A stretch of 6,455 nucleotides of DNA, taken from positions 1-6,455 of the forward strand of contig JAGWYI010000250.1 of the NCBI GenBank assembly GCA_018969455.1. Direction: 5' to 3'. The position numbers and the translations under genes are program-made. The stretch's first letter is position 1, and every line of letters starts with the position of its first letter. This DNA comes from Bacteroidota bacterium. Lineage in GTDB: Bacteria; Bacteroidota; Bacteroidia; Chitinophagales; Saprospiraceae. Positions 1 to 5,707 of the stretch are shown piece after piece. The notes below the pieces were generated by a model. That model saw nothing but the letters and a program-made list of their open reading frames with translations, made no database searches and was not told the origin of the DNA.

Positions 1-60
1 AATCATTATAAATCAGCAAAATCCATCCTGATTTATCCACAAAATCCGGCGAATTCTGGT
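1..60. repeat. AATC-rich, loosely 10-base-periodic intergenic stretch
   Basis: AATC/ATCC words recur about every 10-12 bases, at 1-4, 11-14, 20-23, 35-38 and 44-47. The octamer CAAAATCC occurs twice, at 17-24 and 40-47. The stretch lies just beyond the stop codon of the exonuclease gene and contains no reading frame of note. As an inference, it resembles the short AATCC-type degenerate tandem arrays found between genes in many Bacteroidota genomes. It could equally be the ordinary AT-rich 3' flank of the exonuclease gene. The window edge prevents seeing whether it continues to the left. Confidence 0.3.
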
Positions 61-79
61 ATAGAAATAAATGGCAATT

Positions 80-838
80 TTATCGTACCGAAATGACTTG
101 CTCCGAACCTATCATGGGCAAACGTTTCATGCGCAACAGCAACTGCACCGTGGCAATTACATCTTTCTCGCAATACGTTGCAATTCGATCCAAATCACGC
201 TCTTCCCAATAAACACGCGCAACATCACTGCCATCAATGTCGTCTTTCGGTGAAGGTATGTTGAAAATGGCTGTCAACAAACGCAATGAAGTGTAATTTT
301 TGTTGTCGCCAAACTTCCACATCTCCAATGTATCTACCAAATGCTTGGTTTCCCAGGGCTTTTTCCCGGCAATATCAAGCATACGGGGCAGGGGCAACTG
401 GTTTACAAGCATCCTGCGACAGATGTACGGAATGTCAAACTCTTTAATATTATGCCCGCAAATGGCAAATTTGTCGGGATTATTAAAATGCTTGTTCAAC
501 AAAACACTAAAGTCTTCCAACAAATTGGCTTCAATGTGGTTGGCAAATGATTTTATCCGCAATATTGGTAAATCCTCTCCCGCTTGTTTGGTCAAAAATC
601 CGGCACTAATGCACACAATCTTGCCAAACTCGGCATAAATGCCTGCCCGATCGGAAAAAGTATCCGCTAACTCGTCATACTCCAACTCATCCTCCGGTCG
701 ACGTAATATCTGACGCGCTTTCACCCCCCATAACTCCTGCAGTGACTCCGGAAGCGCATCAAAATCAGATGCGCCGGGAACAGTTTCAATATCAAGAAAC
801 AAAATATTGTGTAAATCAAATGCATCAAAAACGGACAT
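80..838 (-). CDS. Stand-alone 3'-5' exonuclease, PolB-like DEDDy family
   Basis: Predicted 252-residue cytoplasmic exonuclease resembling the proofreading domain of family B DNA polymerases but with no polymerase domain attached. The three DEDDy motifs are visible. Exo I is DIETVP, with D16 and E18. Exo II is GHNIKEFDIPYI, with D135. Exo III is YCEKD, with Y222 and D226 (the YxxxD form that defines DEDDy rather than DEDDh). All four metal-binding acids and the tyrosine are present, so it is probably active with two divalent metals. The DGSDVARVYWEE segment (203-213 region) is typical of the predicted PolB-like exonuclease (DNA_pol_B_exo2) family, and the length fits. The substrate (DNA or RNA) and physiological role are not established by the sequence. 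The ATG at 836-838 is the only sensible start and lies just ahead of motif I. The gene is a single unit, divergent from the coiled-coil gene. Family call is confident; cellular role unknown. Confidence 0.88.
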   Translation of the reverse strand: MSVFDAFDLHNILFLDIETVPGASDFDALPESLQELWGVKARQILRRPEDELEYDELADTFSDRAGIYAEFGKIVCISAGFLTKQAGEDLPILRIKSFANHIEANLLEDFSVLLNKHFNNPDKFAICGHNIKEFDIPYICRRMLVNQLPLPRMLDIAGKKPWETKHLVDTLEMWKFGDNKNYTSLRLLTAIFNIPSPKDDIDGSDVARVYWEERDLDRIATYCEKDVIATVQLLLRMKRLPMIGSEQVISVR

Positions 839-1100
839 ACTGGTAAAATTTTAATCCTGTAAAGGTACGATGATTCCGGCTTTAGTTTACTGCTCTGTTT
901 TTTTTCATCTAAATTCAAAGTACATACAAACAAATTATTCAATTGGTTTTCAGTTCTTTGCAGCACCTTTCAAACCTGCCAATCAAAAACTTTCTTTCAC
1001 CCTGCGCAATAAAGCAAAGGCACATGCGGTTATTTAGGCAGTTCTTGCAACACAATGCCTTTTTTTAATCGCATGACAATCTTCGGGAGAAAGGTTGATT
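839..1100. other. Divergent intergenic region, no gene seen
   Basis: About 260 AT-rich bases between the divergent exonuclease and coiled-coil genes. I see no convincing reading frame, tRNA or structured RNA. It must carry promoters for both genes, but no good TAnnTTTG element is visible on the plus strand. The nearest, around 953-960, keeps TTTG but lacks the leading TA. The right half contains a run of seven T (1060-1066) directly after TGCCT. That TGCCT could pair either with AGGCA at 1036-1040 or, extended by two bases, with AAAGGCA at 1016-1022. This is a terminator- or attenuator-like arrangement but with long loops. AAAGG at 1090-1094 could serve as a Shine-Dalgarno-like element for the ATG at 1101. 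Confidence 0.45.
860..867 (-). promoter_or_regulatory. Possible -7 element for the exonuclease gene
   Basis: Read on the minus strand the bases are TACCTTTA, matching the Bacteroidota -7 consensus TAnnTTTG except for the last base. Transcription would start near 853, giving a short leader of about 15 bases before the ATG at 838. No matching TTG is seen at the expected -33 spacing, so this is only a weak candidate. Confidence 0.22.
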
Positions 1101-2177
1101 ATGTCAAACGCAACAACAATCACTAACGTTAAACCTTTCATTTTTCTGAGTATGAACACTCCCACCAATTTCAATCAGCCCACAACCCCGAACTACGGCG
1201 GCGGATCCAGCGAAAACAACAACCAAAAACGCCTTACAACCATCATGGGTGTTGCAATCGCCATCCTGCTTGGATTGTGCGTGTTTCTTTTGGTGAGCAA
1301 ATACAAAACCAGCCAATCCCTCACCCTGACACAAACCGAACTGGCTGAACAAAAAACGGCTTTCGCCGACCTGGATGCCAAATACAACGAAGCAGTTACC
1401 CAACTCGAACAGCAAAAAGGCATCAATGCCGAACTCGACAATAAAATTAATGCGCAACTCCAGGAACTGGAAGCACGCAAAAATGAAATCGCTGGCTTGA
1501 TTCGGGATAAAAAAGATTACCGCTCTGCTATTGCACGCCTGGAAAAACAAAAGAATGAATACCTGGCCCAAATCGACGAGCTGAAAAAACAAGTGGGTAT
1601 CTTAACCGAAACCAACCAACAACAAGGCCAGCAAATTCAACAACTGAACACTTCACTCACGGAAACTAAAACCAAACTGGATGAAGAAAGCACCGCAAAA
1701 GCAGCTCTGGTGTCTGAAAAATCCAGCCTGGAAGCTGAAAAAACACAACTGAGCAAAAAAGTGGACATCGCTTCCGCCATCCGTGTGAAAAACGTAACAG
1801 TGAAATCCCTGATGGTGAAAAGCAATGGCAAAGAACGGGAAAAAAGCCGCGCCGGTAAAGTAGACAAATTGAACATCTGCTTCACAACCGAACCTAATGA
1901 AGTGGTTCCTGCCGGAGAAGAAACTTTCTACCTCCGCATCATCGACCCTACCGGCGCTCCTTTGGCCATCGAAAGCCTGGGTTCAGGTGTTGCACAAGAC
2001 AAACGCAATGAAACTGAAGTGCGCTTTACTACAACCGCTACCTGCAACTACCAAAATGGCGAAACCAATGTGTGTGGCGCTTGGCAGCCTGGCCAAAATT
2101 TTGCCAAAGGCAAGTACAAAGTGGAAGTGTACAACAAAGGTTACCTGGTGGGTAACGGCTCTTTCAACCTGAAATAA
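1101..2177 (+). CDS. Membrane-anchored coiled-coil protein with beta-rich C-terminal domain, function unknown
   Basis: A 358-residue protein if the ATG at 1101 is used (AAAGG lies six bases upstream), or 341 residues from the ATG at 1152. The shorter form begins MNTPTNFNQPTTP and gives a compact N/Q/P/G-rich tail, so the later start is quite possible. Using the shorter numbering: a low-complexity tail (1-27), one hydrophobic segment (about 28-48, GVAIAILLGLCVFLLV), then a long Q/E/K-rich coiled coil (about 53-205). A C-terminal domain of some 135 residues follows, rich in beta-type segments and ending GNGSFNLK. That domain contains the cysteine pair of TCNYQNGETNVCGAW, which could form a disulfide if exported. 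The single anchor suggests an inner-membrane protein whose coiled coil carries the C-terminal domain away from the membrane. Topology is not decided by the charges. Comparable proteins in Bacteroidota are usually left as hypothetical or loosely labelled SMC-like; no ATPase motif is present here, so I do not call it SMC. The gene is followed by its own strong terminator, so it is probably monocistronic. Confidence 0.85.
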   Translation: MSNATTITNVKPFIFLSMNTPTNFNQPTTPNYGGGSSENNNQKRLTTIMGVAIAILLGLCVFLLVSKYKTSQSLTLTQTELAEQKTAFADLDAKYNEAVTQLEQQKGINAELDNKINAQLQELEARKNEIAGLIRDKKDYRSAIARLEKQKNEYLAQIDELKKQVGILTETNQQQGQQIQQLNTSLTETKTKLDEESTAKAALVSEKSSLEAEKTQLSKKVDIASAIRVKNVTVKSLMVKSNGKEREKSRAGKVDKLNICFTTEPNEVVPAGEETFYLRIIDPTGAPLAIESLGSGVAQDKRNETEVRFTTTATCNYQNGETNVCGAWQPGQNFAKGKYKVEVYNKGYLVGNGSFNLK

Positions 2178-2203
2178 GGCGCTCCCTCCCATTTAGACAT
2201 ATA

Positions 2204-2249
2204 AAGCCGTTCCGTTCGCCTAAAGCGAATGGAACGGCTTCCTTTTTTT
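2204..2249 (+). terminator. Strong intrinsic terminator of the coiled-coil gene
   Basis: A 16-base-pair stem pairs AAGCCGTTCCGTTCGC (2204-2219) with GCGAATGGAACGGCTT (2225-2240), with a single G-U wobble. The loop is CTAAA and is followed by CC and seven T (2243-2249). It begins 26 bases after the stop codon. In the other direction only a short TTTAT run follows the stem. It might therefore weakly stop transcription arriving from folD as well, since no separate terminator is evident between folD and this hairpin. Confidence 0.95.
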
Positions 2250-2330
2250 AGGAAAAACACCTTATTAAACGCTTACATTCGTACAATAAACCCATCAATC
2301 CCTCCTACGATCTGAATTGATTACCTCGAT

Positions 2331-3203
2331 TCACCCATAAATTTCTCTCTTACTGGCTTTCAGGGTGTTTATCAAAAGTGCGGTAACCGTCATCAGACCA
2401 ACCCCGCCCGGAACCGGTGTGATGTAGGAACATTTTGGCGCAACCGACTCAAAATCAACGTCGCCCACCAGTTTGAAGCCGCTTTTTTTACTTTCGTCTG
2501 CCACCCGGTTGATGCCCACGTCAATTACAACGGCTCCCTCTTTTACCCAATCGCCTTTGATGAACTCAGGAATGCCAATCGCAGCCACCACGATGTCGGC
2601 CCGCCGCACTTCCGCAGGCAGGTCATGCGTGCGCGAGTGCGTGAGTGTCACCGTACAATCGCCCGGATAACCCTTGCGCGACAATAATATGCTGATCGGT
2701 GTGCCCACGATGTTGCTGCGGCCCACTACCACGCAATTTTTACCAGCGGTTTCAATGTGGTAATGACGCAAAATCTCCACAATGCCATACGGGGTTGCGG
2801 GTAAAAAAGCGGGCATGCCCTGCGCCATGCGCCCGAAATTGATCGGGTGAAACCCATCCACATCCTTGCGGTGATCAATTGCCAGGGTTACGCGCTCGTC
2901 ATTGATGTGTTTGGGCAGCGGCAATTGCACAATAAATCCGTCTACATCAGGATCGGAATTGAGCTGCTGCACAAGCTCCAGCAGCTCGGCTTCTGTCGTT
3001 TCTGCCGGACGCTGAATCAGGGTGCTTTTGAACCCCACTTCCTCGCAGGATTTAATCTTGCTATTCACATACACCTGACTGGCAGCATTTTCACCCACCA
3101 AAATGGCGGCCAGATGCGGGGTTTTCTTCAATCCGGCGGCCACTTCAGCCGCCAATTGTGCTTTTATGGTTTGGGAAACCAACTTCCCGTCGAGTAACTG
3201 CAT
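2331..3203 (-). CDS. folD: Bifunctional methylenetetrahydrofolate dehydrogenase / methenyltetrahydrofolate cyclohydrolase
   Basis: FolD interconverts 5,10-methylene-, 5,10-methenyl- and 10-formyl-tetrahydrofolate in the cytoplasm (NADP-linked dehydrogenase plus cyclohydrolase). It supplies one-carbon units for purine, formyl-methionine and thymidylate synthesis. The 290 residues match the usual full length. The active-site set is intact: YVNSK with Y45 and catalytic K49, VQLPLP with Q93, and KDVDGFHP with D116. The Rossmann dinucleotide-binding signature GRSNIVGTP is at 161-169 and the C-terminal PVPGGVG at 263-269. The usual PCTPxG reads PATPYG (135-140); the cysteine is replaced by alanine. 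I believe this substitution is common in this phylum, so it is not a defect. The ATG at 3201-3203 directly precedes the canonical QLLDGK opening. The gene lies 22 bases downstream of the CBM9-like gene on the same strand, so the two are probably co-transcribed. It is convergent with the coiled-coil gene. Confidence 0.98.
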   Translation of the reverse strand: MQLLDGKLVSQTIKAQLAAEVAAGLKKTPHLAAILVGENAASQVYVNSKIKSCEEVGFKSTLIQRPAETTEAELLELVQQLNSDPDVDGFIVQLPLPKHINDERVTLAIDHRKDVDGFHPINFGRMAQGMPAFLPATPYGIVEILRHYHIETAGKNCVVVGRSNIVGTPISILLSRKGYPGDCTVTLTHSRTHDLPAEVRRADIVVAAIGIPEFIKGDWVKEGAVVIDVGINRVADESKKSGFKLVGDVDFESVAPKCSYITPVPGGVGLMTVTALLINTLKASKREIYG

Positions 3204-3225
3204 ACTATATGGTGTGATTAGGTGT

Positions 3226-3993
3226 TTATTTCAAAGTGAGCAACCCGAAAATCCCGGCATCTATCCAGCCACGGTTTTTGTCGGCGCCCGGTACAAAAAC
3301 ATTGCCCATGAAATTCTCGCGCTCGGGCGAATGATCGTTGTCGCAATATGCCAACGCAAATCCCATTTCCTTGCCTGCTTTTAACAACAAAGGCACGTTG
3401 TTGCCGCCCGGCACATAATCATTTCCATCAAAAATGCGCACCGCCACTTCCCAGGTGCTCACGTGGCCGCGGGTAAGCCGCCGGGTTTCACAATGGTCGT
3501 TGAAATACTGGAAAGAACTGTCGGTGGAAACATCCACAACTTTTCCATCGAGTGCAATATGATAGGCAAATGCATTAAAATTGTATTGGTGGTTGCCGCC
3601 CGATGCATCTGCATCGACAAAAATTTCAAGGCAATCGTCGTCCCAGTATTTTTCAAGTCCATTGGGATGGATGTCAATAAGGGTGTCGTCGGTGATTTCG
3701 GCGAGCACATACAGGTTGTTTTCGTCCCAGGCAATTTTATATCGCCCCTGATAATCATCGGCGCTCGGTGGCTGACCAATCCACAACTGATCCAGCGGGA
3801 GCCAGGGAGCATCTTGCCATACGGCATCGTCGCTTTTTCCATCGAGGGTCGGGGTGCCGTAAAAAGCATCAAAAAGTGCTTTTGGAGCAGGCGCTTCGTT
3901 TTCATGTTTCGGGGTTCCCGCATGGCCAAGCCACAAGGTTAAAACCACCACCAAAAGCGCAATGCTCAGACCAATAATGGATTCTCTTTGCAT
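3226..3993 (-). CDS. Membrane-anchored or exported CBM9-like (carbohydrate-binding family 9-type) protein
   Basis: A 255-residue protein. Residues 1-5 are a short charged start and about 6-22 a strongly hydrophobic segment. This is a signal peptide or N-terminal anchor; no lipobox cysteine follows, so it is not an obvious lipoprotein. A short E/P/A-rich linker leads to one beta-sandwich domain filling residues 45-255. The domain shows the CBM9 hallmarks: PTLDGKSDDAVW (48-59), GRYKIAWDENNLYVLAEITDD (83-103), the acidic WDDDCLEIFVDAD (117-129) and NAFAYHIALDG (140-150). The C-terminal region from about 221 (HSPERENF onward, then GWIDAGIFG) also fits. The family in xylanases binds sugars, and the acidic motif is a likely calcium site. 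Here there is no attached catalytic domain, so an extracytoplasmic sugar- or glycan-binding role is only inferred. The ATG at 3991-3993 is supported by the hydrophobic segment that follows at once. The stop lies 22 bases before folD. A weak -7-like AACATTTG (complement of 4011-4018) precedes it. Confidence 0.85.
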   Translation of the reverse strand: MQRESIIGLSIALLVVVLTLWLGHAGTPKHENEAPAPKALFDAFYGTPTLDGKSDDAVWQDAPWLPLDQLWIGQPPSADDYQGRYKIAWDENNLYVLAEITDDTLIDIHPNGLEKYWDDDCLEIFVDADASGGNHQYNFNAFAYHIALDGKVVDVSTDSSFQYFNDHCETRRLTRGHVSTWEVAVRIFDGNDYVPGGNNVPLLLKAGKEMGFALAYCDNDHSPERENFMGNVFVPGADKNRGWIDAGIFGLLTLK

Positions 3994-4018
3994 TCCTATT
4001 AATTTTTGTGCAAATGTT

Positions 4019-4053
4019 GAATAATTTTGGGAATAATTCCCTTGGAATCATTC
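4019..4053. repeat. Three GAATNATTC-like palindromic sites, possible operator cluster
   Basis: GAATAATTT (4019-4027), GAATAATTC (4031-4039) and GAATCATTC (4045-4053) are spaced 12 and 14 bases start to start. The second and third are perfect 4+1+4 palindromes; the first differs by one base. The middle site is extended to GGGAATAATTCCC (4029-4041), and ATTCC/GGAAT (4036-4040/4044-4048) forms an overlapping inverted repeat. The cluster begins 25 bases upstream of the CBM9-like start codon and about 75 bases before the nuo promoter -7 element. A transcription-factor site is an inference; AT-rich sequence can produce such words by chance. Confidence 0.4.
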
Positions 4054-4101
4054 TAAAGAAGCATTTTTGCCATACAAAGTGTAAAAAGTACAATTTTCTT
4101 C

Positions 4102-4135
4102 TTGCCAAAAAGTGTACTGAATTGTTCTACCTTTG
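4102..4135 (+). promoter_or_regulatory. Bacteroidota-type promoter of the nuo operon
   Basis: TACCTTTG at 4128-4135 matches the -7 consensus TAnnTTTG completely. A TTG at 4102-4104 lies 23 bases before it, the outer edge of the accepted -33 spacing. Transcription would begin near 4142, leaving a leader of roughly 44 bases before the nuoA ATG at 4186. The direct repeat copy AAAGTGTA at 4109-4116 sits between the two promoter elements. Confidence 0.6.
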
Positions 4136-4185
4136 CGCCCACAGCCCCGAGCAGCCAAGTCTTCATTCTTAATCTGATTCATGTC

Positions 4186-4548
4186 ATGGAACCATCCGGA
4201 TATTTGCCTATCGTTTTGCAATCGCTTGTTGCCTTGGGCTTCGTTGCACTCGTATTGATTGTGGTCCCTTTTCTTGGGCCCCGCCGCAAAAGCAATAAAA
4301 AGAACGAAAATTTTGAATGCGGAATTGAAGGTCAGGGCAATGCCCGCATCCCGGTTTCCATCAAGTATTTCATGACCGCCATTTTATTTGTGCTGTTTGA
4401 TGTGGAGGTGATCTTCTTTTACCCCTATGCCGTGAATTTCCGCGATATGGGTTGGGAAGGATTTTCGGCCGTTCTGATGTTTGTCGGCGTATTTTTGATT
4501 GGCTTTTATTACGTTTTGCTGAAAGGCGCCCTGAATTGGGAAAAATAA
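4186..4548 (+). CDS. nuoA: NADH-quinone oxidoreductase subunit A
   Basis: A small membrane subunit (ND3 homologue) of respiratory complex I, which couples NADH-to-quinone electron transfer to proton pumping. It sits where the membrane arm meets the peripheral arm. From the ATG at 4186 the protein has 120 residues, the normal family length. Three transmembrane segments are seen at about 7-31, 62-82 and 93-113. The long loop after the first carries ENFECGIEGQG with the conserved C45. The second helix has the FDVE acidic pair (D72, E74). I choose ATG 4186 over the upstream in-frame TTG (4102), which lies in the promoter. Another ATG five bases earlier (4181) is out of frame and closes at 4258. 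First gene of the visible nuoABCD unit; the gap to nuoB is 45 bases. Confidence 0.96.
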   Translation: MEPSGYLPIVLQSLVALGFVALVLIVVPFLGPRRKSNKKNENFECGIEGQGNARIPVSIKYFMTAILFVLFDVEVIFFYPYAVNFRDMGWEGFSAVLMFVGVFLIGFYYVLLKGALNWEK

Positions 4549-4593
4549 ACGCAACAGCACACCCTGTTTGTCTACACAAATAACTTGTCGAAT

Positions 4594-5133
4594 ATGTCAA
4601 TAAATACAGTAGAAATGCCTGAAGGCTACGGAGGTGAGGGGTTTTTCGCCACATCTTTGAGCAAAGCAATTGGCCTTGCCCGTGCCAATTCGGTTTGGCC
4701 GCTCCCTTTTGCCACTTCCTGTTGCGGCATCGAGTTTATGGCCACCATGGGCGCCAATTACGATTTGGCGCGCTTTGGCATGGAACGGCTCTCTTTTTCT
4801 CCACGTCAGGCCGATTTGTTGATGGTCATGGGCACCATTGCCAAGAAAATGGGGCCGATCCTTAAACAGGTATACACCCAGATGGCCGAACCTAAATGGG
4901 TGATTGCCGTGGGCGCATGCGCGAGCTCGGGCGGTATTTTTGATACTTACTCGGTTTTGCAAGGCATCGACAAGGTTATTCCGGTAGATGTTTATGTGCC
5001 CGGTTGCCCACCACGCCCCGAGCAAATCATCGATGGCGTCATGAAAATTCATGAACTGGTAAAAAATGAGCCGCTGCGCCGCCGTTATTCCCCTGAATAT
5101 CAGCATTTGCTTGAAAAATACCAGATCGGATAA
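4594..5133 (+). CDS. nuoB: NADH-quinone oxidoreductase subunit B (cluster N2 subunit)
   Basis: NuoB (PSST/Nqo6 homologue) is a peripheral-arm subunit holding the terminal 4Fe-4S cluster N2, which passes electrons to quinone. It contributes to the quinone pocket together with NuoD. The 179 residues contain all four cluster ligands in the expected pattern: the tandem C43-C44 of SCCGIEFMA, C109 of VGACASSGG, and C138 of VPGCPPRPEQ. The family's FGMERLSFSPRQADLL region (61-76) and the GTIAKKM helix are intact. ATG 4594 is preferred over the TTG three codons earlier (4585). A further in-frame ATG at 4615 would remove only seven poorly conserved residues and cannot be excluded. No clear Shine-Dalgarno sequence is present, as is usual in Bacteroidota. 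The gap to nuoC is 27 bases. Confidence 0.97.
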   Translation: MSINTVEMPEGYGGEGFFATSLSKAIGLARANSVWPLPFATSCCGIEFMATMGANYDLARFGMERLSFSPRQADLLMVMGTIAKKMGPILKQVYTQMAEPKWVIAVGACASSGGIFDTYSVLQGIDKVIPVDVYVPGCPPRPEQIIDGVMKIHELVKNEPLRRRYSPEYQHLLEKYQIG

Positions 5134-5160
5134 GCACTCCATCATCCAGCCAACTTTATT

Positions 5161-5697
5161 ATGAGCAGTCTTACAAACGAATTGGCACACGCCCGGATTC
5201 TGCAACATGCAGGGGAAATGGTGTTGCACAGCGAAACCGCATACGACGGGGTGACAATTGTAGAAACGGCGCCGGAAAACTTGATCGGTTTGCTTACCCT
5301 TCTCAAAGAAGATGAAGCATTGAATTATCATTTCCTCACGACGCTGAATGTCATTCACTACCCCGATCAAACAGGAAAAGAACTGGGCATTACTTACCAC
5401 CTGCACAACTGGATCGACAACCGTCGCCTGCGCGTACGCGTGTGGATTTCAAGCGAAAAGCCTTTCGTGTCCTCTATAAGCGGCATTTGGCCTTCCGCCA
5501 ACTGGATGGAACGGCAGGAATTCGACTTTTTTGGCGTTCAATTTACCGGGCACCCCAATTTGAAGCGCATCCTGAACGTGGAAGACCTCGACGTATTCCC
5601 GCTCCGAAAAGAATACCGCCTCGAAGACGGTACCCGTACCGACAAAGACGACCGTTTCTTCGGACGGGAAGGCAACTACCAACAAAGGCTCGACTAA
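5161..5697 (+). CDS. nuoC: NADH-quinone oxidoreductase subunit C
   Basis: NuoC (30 kDa subunit / Nqo5 homologue) is a structural peripheral-arm subunit that binds NuoD and NuoB in the connecting module of complex I; it carries no cofactor. The 178 residues end with the 30-kDa-subunit signature at 117-138: ERQEFDFFGVQFTGHP followed by NLKRIL. The VFPLRKEY segment (145-152) follows. The C-terminal tail (about 155-178) is rich in D, R and Q. In enterobacteria nuoC is fused to nuoD; here the two are separate genes, the more widespread arrangement. ATG 5161 follows nuoB by 27 bases, and the stop lies 10 bases before the nuoD ATG, so translation of C and D is probably coupled closely. Confidence 0.95.
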   Translation: MSSLTNELAHARILQHAGEMVLHSETAYDGVTIVETAPENLIGLLTLLKEDEALNYHFLTTLNVIHYPDQTGKELGITYHLHNWIDNRRLRVRVWISSEKPFVSSISGIWPSANWMERQEFDFFGVQFTGHPNLKRILNVEDLDVFPLRKEYRLEDGTRTDKDDRFFGREGNYQQRLD

Positions 5698-5707
5698 TCT
5701 ATACACC

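Larger units (their letters stand above)
3994..4185. promoter_or_regulatory. Divergent control region between the CBM9-folD unit and the nuo operon
   Basis: An AT-rich 192-base region serving two divergent units. Its CBM9-proximal half holds three GAATNATTC-like palindromes (4019-4053) and a nested inverted repeat. Its nuo-proximal half holds two AAAGTGTA direct repeats (4076-4083 and 4109-4116) and a good Bacteroidota promoter (4102-4135). No small gene is apparent. A TTG at 4102 opens a 28-codon in-frame extension of nuoA, but it coincides with the probable -33 element and lies upstream of the probable transcription start, so it is not a credible start codon. Confidence 0.6.

Noticed and set aside
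1104..1592. Long antisense frame opposite the coiled-coil gene (162 codons)
   Set aside because: It mirrors the K/Q/E-rich coding strand. The residue pattern (F/L/C-rich) is what the complement of a coiled coil gives, and no start signal or domain is visible.
2294..2321. ATCAAT/ATTGAT inverted repeat downstream of folD as a folD terminator
   Set aside because: Only six base pairs with a 16-base loop and no T run following it on the minus strand.
2783..2801. PATPYG instead of PCTPxG in FolD as a missing key residue
   Set aside because: The cysteine is not one of the catalytic K/Q/D residues, which are all intact; alanine at this place is, I believe, common in related proteins.
3463..3942. 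159-codon plus-strand frame opposite the CBM9-like gene
   Set aside because: The CBM9 motifs on the minus strand are clear, and the plus-strand translation shows no family signature.
4011..4018. AACATTTG on the minus strand as the CBM9-folD promoter
   Set aside because: One mismatch in the conserved TA and no TTG at the expected -33 position; kept only as a remark in the gene entry.
4102..4185. 28-codon N-terminal extension of NuoA from TTG 4102
   Set aside because: The TTG overlaps the probable -33 element, the extension lies largely upstream of the predicted transcription start, and NuoA is about 120 residues in the family.
4597..5406. 269-codon antisense frame opposite nuoB and nuoC
   Set aside because: It spans two firmly identified genes on the other strand and has no recognisable domain; it is a chance open frame.
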